From the NCBI GenBank assembly GCA_022376925.1, contig JAIOJX010000002.1, forward strand, positions 136,313,831-136,377,830: a DNA stretch of 64,000 bases. The letters are read 5' to 3'. Source of the DNA: Tragulus kanchil. Taxonomy: Eukaryota > Chordata > Mammalia > Artiodactyla > Tragulidae. The notes under the pieces are model-generated. The model worked only from the letters and a program-made list of their open reading frames with translations. It had not been told where the DNA came from and did not search any database. Made by a program: the position numbers and the translations under genes. Shown one piece after another: positions 10,374 to 20,893 of the stretch. How positions within the stretch are numbered: the first letter of the stretch is position 1; each line of letters opens with the position of its first letter.

Positions 10374-10832
10374 TTATGGGGCAGCAGCTTAGTTGCCTTG
10401 TGGCATGTGAGATCTTCCTGAACCAGAGATTGAACCCGTGTCCCTTGCATTGGCAAGCGGATTCTTTTTTTTTTAAATTAAAAAAAAATTTTTTGGCCAC
10501 TTTTATTGGTCTTTCATTTATTTATTTTCATCCATCTTTGTTCTTTGGCTCCTGTGGGCCTCCCATCGCAGTGGCCTCTGTCGCTGCTGAGTGCTGGTTC
10601 TGAGTGCATGCACTCCAGAGCTCTGGCTCAGTAGTTGGACACATGCGTCCAGCCGCTTCATGGCATGTGGGATCTTCCCGTGCCAGAGATAGAACCAGTG
10701 CCCCTTGCAGTGCAAGGCAGACTCTTTACCCACTGGCTCACCAGGGAAGTCCTCCTGTTCATTTCTTATTCAAAAAAGTTTAGATCTCCTTTTTACTTGC
10801 TCCAGACTAATCTGTATTGTTTAAAATCTCTC

Positions 10833-10867
<35 letters not shown>

Positions 10868-11286
10868 TTCTTTTGCTGTGCTGTGCAGCTTGTGATATCT
10901 TAGTTCCCCAACCAGGGATTGAACCCTGGTCCTCGGCAGTGAAATGGCAGAGTCCTAACCACTGGACCACTAAAGATAGAATGTCTCATTTTATACACCA
11001 ATCTATGTACTGAAATATGTTCTTATGAAAAGATAGATCGGTTCTCTTCTTAGGAGAAATTCTGAGGTCAACTTTTCACATATAATTTCTCCATTAAAAA
11101 AATGACAGCTGAGAGTCAGAGACAGGGACTGGCTTCCCCATAGGCATTTAGGATTCAGTTAGTAGAGAAAGGAATGGCTACCCACTCCAGTATTCTTGCC
11201 TGGAGAATCCCATGGACAGAGAAACCTGTTAGGCTCCAGTCCATGGTGTCACTAAACGTTGGACGTGACTGAGCAATGAACATTTC
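10374..11286. mobile_element. Second copies of the SINE block, microsatellite and Bov-tA
   Basis: D5 repeats block members 2 (3' remnant), 3 (10465-10752), the CT tract, the CHR-1-like SINE and the Bov-tA fragment in the same order and spacing. They are not separate insertions. Confidence 0.88.
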
Positions 11287-11494
11287 CTAACTCTGCGTCC
11301 AGAGTTCTTTTCTTTGTGTGGTACCATCTCCCTCTCTGTATTCTCTTCTTGGAAAAACCACTCTTCCCTTAATGCTATCTGTCTGATTTTTCTTTAATCT
11401 GGTGCAGTTGAGCTCTGCATATAAAGAAGCCAACACCTTGGTGAAAATCATTAATTTTCAGAAGCTTTTATTTCAGTGACTCCAAAGATAATTG

Positions 11495-12280
11495 CTAAAA
11501 ATAGGTGCCCTCCCTGTAAGACACAGTTAAAATCAACTCATTTTGCGGTCAGTGTTCCCAAAGGCGTGAAGATGTGCAGAGAATGCAAGTGTTTTAGCAG
11601 GCATGACAAATCTCCTCCCACAGATGGGCATGCAATAAATAATGATTTCTCAGAGGCAGCCTTTGGTGCTGGCAGTTGAGGTAGGTGGGTAGAGATGCCT
11701 GGAGATGTCCAGGCAGGCCTGAGTTTTTCCAAAAGGAAGTTAACATCACTTTCCATGAATATTGGACTGCAGTGGGGAGAGAGGTTACGGGGGACCTCAC
11801 ACTTGGGATTACTGGTATTTCAAAAATTCTGTGTGTGAAACCTTCAGTTAATGTTGGTGATCTTCTTTCTTTAGGCTCTGAGGCTGACATCCTAACTAGT
11901 ATAAGTTCAAGGTCTAAAAGAAATTAGCAGCAGGTTGTAAGTGGGTGCCATTCCTATTTTCTCTACTCCCGCCTTGAGCCTATAGAGAAAGGTGACTCAG
12001 TTAATGCTTTTGCTTTTTAGTAAGTGTGGGGAGGAAGCATATGCACTTGGACAAGACTTGGCTTACCTCCCGGGTGGGCATTCCTGTGGGCATGCTTCCA
12101 TTGTTCCTTCTTTCTGTCCACAGTCTTCCTCCTTTCATCTCTCTCTTTCTCTGTGTCTCTCCCTGCTTCCCTCCATCTCCCTTCCTTTTTTGGACCCATC
12201 ACCTCCTAGGTACCACAAGGGCTGGCATTTATTTCTCTCTCTCTTTTTAAAAATAGCAGTGGAATTTTATTGTGAACTGT
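11495..12280. other. Unique DNA with a pyrimidine-rich tract
   Basis: No gene recognised. Bases about 12100-12190 are strongly CT-rich, which generates artificial Ser/Leu/Phe-rich frames. No signal of a coding exon. Confidence 0.5.
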
Positions 12281-12482
12281 TCAGTAATCATATTTAAACA
12301 TTTGACATTTCAGAAGAGGGACATTTAGTCTTCACTGTAGCTGCTAGATTGTTCCAGCATTCACTGAAATGCATGCCTGGGATAGTAGGTAGATGCTCAC
12401 TTTTCAAGTGAGAAACAGAATGGTAGAGAAACAAAATATCTTGAGGGCAAGATCTTATTTTTGTTATAACACTGTCTTTTCA

Positions 12483-12763
12483 AAAAAATTTATTTATTTT
12501 TGGCTGTGGTGGGTCTTCACTGCTGTGAGTGGGCTTTCTCTTGTTGCGGCAAGGGGAGGCTACTATCTGGTTGTGGTTCCTAGGCTTCTCCTTGAGGTGG
12601 CATCTCATTGTGGAGCAAGGTCACTAGAGTACAGGCTCAGTAGTTGTGGAACACCAACTCAGTTGCTGTGTAGCATGTGGAGTATTCCAGAACCAGGGAT
12701 CAAGTTCATGTCTCCTGCATTAGTGGGAGGATTTTTAAGTACTGAACTACAAGAGAAGTCCTT
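12483..12763 (-). mobile_element. CHR-type SINE
   Basis: Antisense element from 'tttatttatttttggctgtg' to 'gaactacaagagaagtcc'. The 169-codon frame spanning it (12393-12902) is a chance reading. Copy at 13597-13877. Confidence 0.85.
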
Positions 12764-13186
12764 TATATTCTTTTTTAAAAATTTTATTTACTTGAATGTC
12801 TTTCTCCTTTTGAAGAACCAGAAGCCTCTTCTGTTGGCTTCAGCTTCTCAGCCTGTAACTAGGTGGGAAAATCTGGACCATGTAGGACATGCAGGTTTGT
12901 AAGGGGAGCCACGTAATACTCTCAAATTCAACTCTATAAGTAAAAACTCATCCTTCTCTTAATCTTCTTCTCAATCTTTGCATCTTTCTCTGACATTGGT
13001 TAGAATCCACATGGGAAGGATTAGCTCTTGACAAAAACAAAACAAGGTTAACAGGTGCTATTGATGGAGCCCCCAGGGCTAAGACCAGCTCTTGGAAGCA
13101 GAAGTTCTTGGCAATTGGAAGACTTTAGTATGGATGTATATTAGGGGCCTTTAACCTGAGTTCTAGCATCTTATTTTGTAGACACT

Positions 13187-13394
13187 GGTGTTTTTTTTTT
13201 ATTGGGACATGATGCTTTACAATGTTGTGCCTACTGTACAATGAAGTGAATCAGCCATATGTATCTCTATATATTCCCTCCCTCTTGAGCCTCTTTCCCA
13301 CCCCATGCTCATCCCATCTCTCTAGGTCATCAGAGAGCACTGAGCTGAGCTCCCTGTTGTTATACAGCAGGATGTCTTTTACAAAGCATGTATG
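13187..13394 (-). mobile_element. L1 3' end, first (truncated) copy
   Basis: Antisense L1 3' UTR beginning with a T-run, then 'acaatgttgtgcctactgta'. It is cut by the D6 junction at about 13395; the complete version is at 14307-14847. Confidence 0.85.
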
Positions 13395-13596
13395 CCAGTA
13401 ATCATATTTAAACATTTGACATTTCAGAAGAGGGACATTTAGTCTTCACTGTAGCTGCTAGATTGTTCCAGCATTCACTGAAATGCATGCCTGGGATAGT
13501 AGGTAGATGCTCACTTTTCAAGTGAGAAACAGAATGGTAGAGAAACAAAATATCTTGAGGGCAAGATCTTATTTTTGTTATAACACTGTCTTTTCA

Positions 13597-13877
13597 AAAA
13601 AATTTATTTATTTTTGGCTGTGGTGGGTCTTCACTGCTGTGAGTGGGCTTTCTCTTGTTGCGGCAAGGGGAGGCTACTATCTGGTTGTGGTTCCTAGGCT
13701 TCTCCTTGAGGTGGCATCTCATTGTGGAGCAAGGTCACTAGAGTACAGGCTCAGTAGTTGTGGAACACCAACTCAGTTGCTGTGTAGCATGTGGAGTATT
13801 CCAGAACCAGGGATCAAGTTCATGTCTCCTGCATTAGTGGGAGGATTTTTAAGTACTGAACTACAAGAGAAGTCCTT
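13597..13877 (-). mobile_element. Second copy of the 12483-12763 SINE
   Basis: Copied by D6 with identical flanks, so it is not an independent insertion. Confidence 0.88.
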
Positions 13878-14306
13878 TATATTCTTTTTTAAAAATTTTA
13901 TTTACTTGAATGTCTTTCTCCTTTTGAAGAACCAGAAGCCTCTTCTGTTGGCTTCAGCTTCTCAGCCTGTAACTAGGTGGGAAAATCTGGACCATGTAGG
14001 ACATGCAGGTTTGTAAGGGGAGCCACGTAATACTCTCAAATTCAACTCTATAAGTAAAAACTCATCCTTCTCTTAATCTTCTTCTCAATCTTTGCATCTT
14101 TCTCTGACATTGGTTAGAATCCACATGGGAAGGATTAGCTCTTGACAAAAAAACAAAACAAGGTTAACAGGTGCTATTGATGGAGCCCCCAGGGCTAAGA
14201 CCAGCTCTTGGAAGCAGAAGTTCTTGGCAATTGGAAGACTTTAGTATGGATGTATATTAGGGGCCTTTAACCTGAGTTCTAGCATCTTATTTTGTAGACA
14301 CTGGTG

Positions 14307-14847
14307 TTTTTTTTTTTAATTGGGACATGATGCTTTACAATGTTGTGCCTACTGTACAATGAAGTGAATCAGCCATATGTATCTCTATATATTCCCTCCC
14401 TCTTGAGCCTCTTTCCCACCCCATGCTCATCCCATCTCTCTAGGTCATCAGAGAGCACTGAGCTGAGCTCCCTGTTGTTATACAGCAGGTTCTCACTGGC
14501 TATCTGTTTTACACAAAGCAGTGTATATATGTCAATCCTAATTTCTCAATTTATCCCACCCTCTCCTCCACCCTGTGTCCACATGTCTGTTGTCTATGTT
14601 TGCATCTCTACTCCTGCCCTGGAGATAGGTTATCTGTGCCATTTTCCTAGGTTCCATATATACATGTTAATATGCAATATTTGTTTTTTTCTTTTGGACT
14701 TTCTTCACTCTGTTATGACAGAGTCTAGGTCCATCCATATCTCTACAAATAACAACTGGAATGTCCAGTGACAGATGAATGGCTAAGGAAGTTGTGGTAC
14801 ATATATACAATGGAGTATTACTCGACCATAAGAAGGAATGAAATTGG
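14307..14847 (-). mobile_element. L1 with 5' inversion (twin priming) and TSD
   Basis: 14307-14752 is antisense L1: a T-run (poly-A tail), 3' UTR, then the end of ORF2 ('ggtccatccatatctctac'). At about 14753 it flips to sense-orientation ORF2 text ('acagatgaatggctaaggaa', 'atacaatggagtattactcg'). In a canonical L1 these two blocks are adjacent. Flanks 'gacactggtgtt' (14297-14308) and 'gacacaggtgtt' (14848-14859) match at 11 of 12 bases, a likely target-site duplication. A short, non-coding L1 of about 540 bp. Confidence 0.85.
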
Positions 14848-15011
14848 GACACAGGTGTTGTTTGGCAGATGTAGGTCATATATTTGTAGTTTCGGAAGGA
14901 CTTCAGCTGGAGCTCTCAGACTCAGGTCATTGGGTTGGAGAGAGAAGAAATTCATCCTAGGAGGTTAAGAAAGGTTGTCCAGGAACTGAAACAGGGAAAG
15001 ATTCTTATCTT

Positions 15012-15524
15012 TTAAAAAATATTTATTTATTTATTTTTGGCTATTTTGGGTTTTCACTGCTGCTGCAGGCTCTTCTCTAGTTTCAGGGAGTGAGGACTAC
15101 TTTTTTTTTTTTTAATTAAAATTTTTTTTTAAACTTTTATTTTACTTTTAACTTTTACAGAGTTTTGTTGTTTACAGATATGTATGTTCCCCGATTAGGA
15201 GGACTACTTTCTAGTTGAGGTGGGTAGGCTTCTTGTTGCGGTGACTTCTCTTGTTGTGGAACTCGGGCTCTAGGGCACACAGACTTCAATAGCTGCAGCA
15301 CATGGGCTCAGTAGTTGTGGCTCCGAGGCTCTAGGGCACATGGGCTCCATAGTTGTGACTCTGAGGCTCTAGAGCACTCTGAGACTCTAGAATACAGGCT
15401 CCATACTTGTGACTCATGGGCTAAGTTGCTTCACAGCATGTGGGATTTTCCCGGATCAGGGATCGAACCTGTGTCTCCTGCATTGGCAGGCAAACTCTTT
15501 ACCACTGAGCTACCAGGGAAGCCC
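15012..15524 (-). mobile_element. CHR-type SINE interrupted by an L1 tail
   Basis: Antisense long CHR element, from 'tttatttatttttggctatt' to 'ctaccagggaagccc'. Internal repeats of 'agggcaca' and 'tagttgtg' reflect the modular tail of this subfamily. The body is split at 15100-15199 by a small L1 insertion. Confidence 0.87.
15101..15198 (-). mobile_element. Very short L1 3' end inserted in a SINE, with TSD
   Basis: About 98 bases: T-run then 'acagagttttgttgtttaca', the antisense L1 extreme 3' end (compare sense text near 59025-59045). It is flanked by 'gaggactac' at 15092-15100 and 15199-15207, duplicated SINE sequence. A severely 5'-truncated insertion that post-dates the host SINE. Confidence 0.87.
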
Positions 15525-16148
15525 TTGTCTTGATTGGAGATATTTGTATTTTTCTTGAGTCAAGGTTTTCTCATCTACTTTAGGAGTAGCCATGTTGGAA
15601 AAGACAAGGCCTGATTAAGAGAGAAACTTTCTTGGATATATGGGCTTCTCCTTAATCACAGTCACAAGAAGGCCAGTGTAAGGACTCGGTGGATGTGTCT
15701 AGTGCATCTGCTCCATGCCCTTGGGCTACCTCTGATTGCAGTGTTGGTGCTGGAGGACTATTCCCATGGATTCTGGCAACTTTTGCCTTGTATATCATTT
15801 CCATGTTCACACCTCAGTGTATTTTTCTGAAGCCACATGATAACCTGTGTGAGTAGGAAAGTCAGTGAACTCTGAAGTAGCCCTCAAAGGATAGGGGATG
15901 GGAGGCCGTGAACAAAAACTCCTCCATGGAGACTACCCTGAGGGGCAATAATATTTCTCAATGGGTCACGACGGAGTTGACTCCCAGCTGCTCACAGCAT
16001 TAACCAGCTCAGAGCTGTTCCTCTGTGATGGTTACCCTTTTCCTGCCTCATTTTCACCGTCTCCTTACCATCGCTTCTAGAGATTATATTTCAGATAAAT
16101 ACTCAAGACTGCAGACATCACTGCCTTCAAAGGAATCATATTAAAACA
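15525..16148. other. Unique DNA, no gene
   Basis: No repeat family or exon recognised. Confidence 0.5.
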
Positions 16149-17207
16149 CTGGGGGTTCATATGGTAGTTCTATTTTTAGTTTTTGAAGGAACATCCATAC
16201 TCTTCTCCATAATGGCTGTATCAGTTTACATTTCTACCAACAGTGCAAGAGGGCTCCCTTTTCTCCACACTCTCTCCAGCATTTATTGTTTGTGGATATA
16301 TTTTTTTTATTTTAGCCTCTTTTATTGCTTTTTAATTAATTAATTTATTTTTCATCCATCTTTATTCTATGGCCTATGTGGCTCTCCCATTGCAGTGGCC
16401 TCTCTCTGTTCAGAGCACTGGCTCTGGGCACATGCACTCCAGAGTACTAGCTCATAATTAGACACACTGGTCCAGCCACTCTGTGGCACGTAGGATCTTC
16501 CTGGGCTAGGGATTGAACTGGTGCCCCTTGCACTGCAAAGCAGACTTTTTATCAGTGAACCACCAGGGAAGCTCTGTTTGTGGATTTTTTGAGGGATGGT
16601 CATTCCGACCTGTGTGGTGTTGTATCTCATTATAGTTTTGATTTTCATTTATCTAATAATTAGCAGTGTTGATCTTCTTTTCATGTGTTGGCCATCCATA
16701 TGTTTTCTTCGGAGAAATGTCTGTTTAGGTCTTCTGCCCATTTTCTGATTGGATTTTTTGATACTGAGCTGTATGAACTGTTTGTAGAATTTGGAGATTA
16801 ATCCATTGTCTGTTGCTTCATTTGCAAATATTTTCTCCAGTCCTAAGGGTTGTCTTTGTGTCTTATTTATGGTCTTCTTTGATAGTATGTAGAATTTAGA
16901 AAAATGGTGTGGATGAACCTAGCTCCAGGGCACGAATAGGGACATAGATGTAGAGAACAGACATGCAGACCAAGAAGAGAAAAGGGAGGGTGGGATGAAC
17001 TGAGATATGGCTTGATGTCAATACACTACCATGTGTAAGATGGTATACACAGGGAGGTGAGTGGAATGGCAGAGGGGTGGTGAGAGAGTGGTTCAGGAGG
17101 GAGAAATTCAAGATTATATATATGTATACATACAGTTGATTCACTTGATTGTATAACAGAGACTAACACAGCATTGTAAGCCAATTAGACTCCAATAAAA
17201 AATATTA
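16149..17207 (+). mobile_element. L1 with 5' inversion, carrying a nested SINE
   Basis: 16149 to about 16888 is antisense ORF2 end ('catatggtagttctattttt', 'atttctaccaacagtgca'). From about 16888 the strand flips to sense L1 3' UTR, ending 'gccaattagactccaataaa'. The two blocks are not contiguous in a canonical L1: a few hundred bases are missing at the switch, as is common with twin priming. A nested CHR SINE sits at 16298-16574. I could not fix the L1 target duplication. ORF2 is broken by stops and the nested SINE. Confidence 0.83.
16298..16574 (-). mobile_element. CHR-type SINE nested in L1, perfect 11-bp TSD
   Basis: Antisense long-bodied CHR SINE ending 'ccaccagggaagctc'. It is flanked by 'tgtttgtggat' at 16287-16297 and 16575-16585; removing it and one duplicate restores contiguous L1. 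It therefore inserted after the L1. Confidence 0.92.
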
Positions 17208-17547
17208 GGAAGAAAGATGCTATTTGATACCTCGTGTGTCAAATGCTTGGAGAACTAAACTTTGGCAAGAGGAATTCTAGTTAATTTCTTTCTCTCTTTA
17301 TCTTTTTTCTCATCCAGAGTTTAGGGAATATGACTGTCAAGTTCAGAGAAAGTAACAGAATAGGTGGCAGAAAGCAATTTTCATGTTATTTTTTCAGTAG
17401 TTTGGGGAATTAAAAAGTAGGAAAGGTAAGATCTAGGGCAAAAGCATATGGCAGAGCTCATCACTTTCATTTGAATTTGTGCTAGGAGAAACCATACTGG
17501 GACTTTGCCAACCATGGGAATGATTACATTTTTAGATCTTTCCCAGT
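17208..17547. other. Unique DNA, no gene
   Basis: AT-rich, no recognisable element. Confidence 0.5.
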
Positions 17548-17770
17548 CGTTGTGTGTGCTAAGTTGGTTCAGTTGTGTTCGACTCTTTGTGACCCTATGG
17601 ACTGTAGACTGTCAGGCTCCTTAGTCCATAGGATTCTGCAGGCAAGAATACTGGTGTGGTTGCCATTACCTTCTCAGGGGATCTTCCAGACCCAGGGACT
17701 GAACCTGTGTCCCTTATGTCTCCTACATTGCAGATGGGTTCTTTACCAGTAGTGCCACCTGGGAAGTCCT
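17548..17770 (-). mobile_element. Bov-tA SINE
   Basis: Antisense copy: 'gttcgactctttgtgaccct', 'gactgtagactgtcaggctc', and the tRNA-like head at the right end ('gccacctgggaagtcc'). Lies about 40 bp from an opposite-strand Bov-tA. Confidence 0.9.
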
Positions 17771-17811
17771 TCCAGGTGTATGAGGTTAAAAATAATGGTG
17801 TCATATTTTGT

Positions 17812-18020
17812 GTGCCTTCTGGTGGTTCAGTGGTGAAGAATCTTCTTGCAGTGTAGGAGATGTGGCTCCATACCTGGGCCAGGAATATCCCCTAGAGAAG
17901 GAATGGTAACCCACTCTAGTATTCTTGCCAGGAGAATCCCACAGACAGAGGAGTCTGGTGGGCTATAGTCCATGGAGTTGAAAAAGAGTTGGGCGTGACT
18001 TAGTGACTAAACAATAACAA
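17812..18020 (+). mobile_element. Bov-tA SINE, opposite orientation to its neighbour
   Basis: Head 'ccttctggtggttcagtgg', core 'ctagtattcttgcc', tail 'gggcgtgacttagtgac'. With 17548-17770 it forms an inverted pair separated by a short spacer, able to form a hairpin. Its 3' part recurs at 18988-19133. Confidence 0.9.
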
Positions 18021-18689
18021 TATTGTAAACCAATCATCAATCAGTTAAAAAGAAAACAAAAACAAATTATGATGTCATATTTATTGTTTTATTTCCTATT
18101 TCTTTAATTATGGTTAGAGTATTTTTCCTTATATTTATTCATTGTTGGTATTTTTTCTGTAAGCTGAATATTCCACAAATTATTTAATAAATCACTTAGA
18201 TGATATTTAGGTGAAGCTCTCTTTCTAACTAGTGTAAGAAATGCTACAATACACATATGAAAAAAAGGCCAGTCTTACTCATTACTAAAGTACAGCACAT
18301 TGAAAGAGCAAGGTCACTTTTTCTACACGTTTTTGTCATAAATATTGCCATGTTCAGTAATACCCCATATATACAGTTTTGCAGGGGAATTGGCACTGAG
18401 ATTGACAGTGTAAATTGGTACACTTTTTTGACGGCACTTGAACAGTTTCTGTCAAATTTTAAGATGAGTCTATTCATTGTTGCAGTGTTTCCAGAAAATT
18501 TGTCCTGCAAATATGCTTACCCGAGGTCCCAACTATTATGCTTAATATATTGAGTGTATGTGTATGTCTGGTAGCCTATGAATAAAGAATAGAATAGCCA
18601 AGATGGAGAATTGATAAAGACTTCTTGCTTGTTCCTGAATTCAATCTGGAGATGTTGAGAAGTGAGAGAGAGTCTCATGAATCCTGATA
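18021..18689. other. AT-rich unique DNA, copied at 19134-19800
   Basis: No gene recognised. Frames of up to 98 codons lie here on both strands but have no recognisable domain and low-complexity codon use. Confidence 0.5.
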
Positions 18690-18987
18690 TTGTTCAATCA
18701 TTAAGTCATGTCCAACTCTTTGCAACCCCATGAAATGCAGCATGCTAAGCTCCTGTGTCTCCACTATCTCCCAGAGTTTGCTCAAACTCATGTCCATTGA
18801 GTCAGTGATGCTATATCTAACCATCTCACCCTCTGCCACCCCCATCTCCTTTGGCCTTCAGTCTTGCCCAACATCAGAGTCTTTTCCAGTGAGTTGGCTC
18901 TTTGCCTCAGGTGGTCCAAGTATTGTAGCTTCAGCTGCAGCATCAGTCCTTTCAATGGATATTTAGGGTTGATTTCCTTTAGGATTG
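18690..18987 (-). mobile_element. BovB (RTE) LINE 3' end, first copy
   Basis: Antisense: 'catgtccaactctttgcaac', 'ccaacatcagagtcttttcc', 'cttcagctgcagcatcagtc'. The minus-strand frame reads a degenerate BovB C-terminus (ending in a stretch like RWGWQRVRWLDIAS). Cut by the D7 junction. Confidence 0.88.
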
Positions 18988-19799
18988 GGCCAGGAATATC
19001 CCCTAGAGAAGGAATGGTAACCCACTCTAGTATTCTTGCCAGGAGAATCCCACAGACAGAGGAGTCTGGTGGGCTATAGTCCATGGAGTTGAAAAAGAGT
19101 TGGGCGTGACTTAGTGACTAAACAATAACAATATTGTAAACCAATCATCAATCAGTTAAAAAGAAAACAAAAACAAATTATGATGTCATATTTATTGTTT
19201 TATTTCCTATTTCTTTAATTATGGTTAGAGTATTTTTCCTTATATTTATTCATTGTTGGTATTTTTTCTGTAAGCTGAATATTCCACAAATTATTTAATA
19301 AATCACTTAGATGATATTTAGGTGAAGCTCTCTTTCTAACTAGTGTAAGAAATGCTACAATACACATATGAAAAAAAGGCCAGTCTTACTCATTACTAAA
19401 GTACAGCACATTGAAAGAGCAAGGTCACTTTTTCTACACGTTTTTGTCATAAATATTGCCATGTTCAGTAATACCCCATATATACAGTTTTTGCAGGGGA
19501 ATTGGCACTGAGATTGACAGTGTAAATTGGTACACTTTTTTGACGGCACTTGAACAGTTTCTGTCAAATTTTAAGATGAGTCTATTCATTGTTGCAGTGT
19601 TTCCAGAAAATTTGTCCTGCAAATATGCTTACCCGAGGTCCCAACTATTATGCTTAATATATTGAGTGTATGTGTATGTCTGGTAGCCTATGAATAAAGA
19701 ATAGAATAGCCAAGATGGAGAATTGATAAAGACTTCTTGCTTGTTCCTGAATTCAATCTGGAGATGTTGAGAAGTGAGAGAGAGTCTCATGAATCCTGA

Positions 19800-20222
19800 T
19801 ATTGTTCAATCATTAAGTCATGTCCAACTCTTTGCAACCCCATGAAATGCAGCATGCTAAGCTCCTGTGTCTCCACTATCTCCCAGAGTTTGCTCAAACT
19901 CATGTCCATTGAGTCAGTGATGCTATATCTAACCATCTCACCCTCTGCCACCCCCATCTCCTTTGGCCTTCAGTCTTGCCCAACATCAGAGTCTTTTCCA
20001 GTGAGTTGGCTCTTTGCCTCAGGTGGTCCAAGTATTGTAGCTTCAGCTGCAGCATCAGTCCTTTCAATGGATATTTAGGGTTGATTTCCTTTAGGATTGA
20101 CCAGCTTGATCTCCTTGCTATCCAAGCAACTCAAGTGTTTCTCCAGGATCATGATTTGAAAGCATCAGTTCTTCAATGCTCAGCCTTTGTTACGGTCCAA
20201 CTCTCACATCATGGATGCACAT
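19800..20222 (-). mobile_element. BovB (RTE) LINE 3' end, fullest copy
   Basis: Same fragment as 18690-18987 but continuing into upstream BovB ORF2 text ('accagcttgatctccttgct', 'ccaactctcacatcatggat'). About 420 bp, 5'-truncated, no intact reverse transcriptase. A third copy lies at 21051-21417. Confidence 0.9.
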
Positions 20223-20799
20223 AGATGTTCAGAGAACATGTAGAACATAACTAAAACTGTGGACTTATTTGGAGAGGGGGAAAGTGATAGAATGTTGGTG
20301 TAAAAAGGTACAGAAAGGTCCAGGTGCCACAGATGGCAAGTAGGTAAGATGAGAACTTTAGAATTGGCTCCCTTTTTGCTTTTGCAGTCAGGGAAATGGG
20401 GCTTCAGCCCAGTGCTAGCCTGATGTTGTTGAAATAATAACCAGACAGAACTGGAGTTCTGTGGGGGTGAAGAGTTGATGGCAAGGACAGCTGGTGAGCT
20501 GGCTAGCTTCTGGATAATCCCAACAGAGGGTGGTGGCCTGTGAAGAGCAGCACTGTCTGCAGCCTAGAATCTGGTCCATTCTCAGGAGAGAAGTGGAACA
20601 GGGGCCATAAAGGAAGGGACTGTGAAGGCATTCTTACGCCAGGCTCTCTGATCTGAAAGATCCTCGCAACAACCCTATTTACCAGGAGAAATACAGAATG
20701 GGGTCAAGGATGTTGCCACCAACCCCATCTACTCCCTCCCTTTACTCATCCCAGCCAAGGTATCTGATAGTTTCAAAGGAATATGAACTCATAGGAAAA
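20223..20799. other. Unique DNA, copied at 21414-21990
   Basis: No gene recognised. A short stretch near 20655-20690 ('cctcgcaacaaccctatt') resembles part of an old MIR, too short to call. Confidence 0.45.
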
Positions 20800-20893
20800 T
20801 ATAACAAGACACCAAGTTCCCTAATCTATGCCATAAACAAAACTCTGTAAAAATTTTTAAAAAATAATAAAATTCATTAAAAAAAAAAAAGAA
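20800..20893 (+). mobile_element. Short L1 3' end
   Basis: 'aacaaaactctgtaaaaatt' plus a long A-rich tail matches the extreme L1 3' end seen at 59030-59075. Repeated at 21990-22085 and 23180-23265 by D8 and D9; tail lengths differ between copies. Confidence 0.65.

Larger units (their letters stand above)
9250..11494. repeat. Direct tandem duplication D5, period 1,124 bp
   Basis: The unit beginning within block member 2 ('atggggcagcagcttag') restarts at about 10374 immediately after '..ccaaagataattcagctt'. Copy B ends at about 11494, where it continues 'gctaaaaataggtgccc'. Copies are near-identical except for a cluster of changes in one SINE (about 9423-9450 against 10547-10575). Confidence 0.93.
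12281..14500. repeat. Direct tandem duplication D6, period 1,114 bp
   Basis: 'cagtaatcatatttaaac' at 12281 recurs at 13396. Just before the join copy A reads 'cagcaggatgtcttttac' where copy B reads through 'cagcaggttctcactggc', so copy A's last ~25 bases are a shortened, garbled version of the true sequence, as expected of a poor contig end. Confidence 0.93.
17872..20099. repeat. Direct tandem duplication D7, period about 1,112 bp
   Basis: 'gggccaggaatatcccct' inside a Bov-tA at 17877 recurs at 18987, where it abuts the BovB 3' end text 'tcctttaggatt'. Microhomology of a few bases at the join. The unit starts inside a SINE and ends inside a BovB fragment. Confidence 0.93.

Noticed and set aside
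12393..12902. 169-codon open frame, present twice (again at 13507-14016)
   Set aside because: It reads antisense through a CHR SINE and flanking DNA; its double occurrence is due to duplication D6. No domain recognised.
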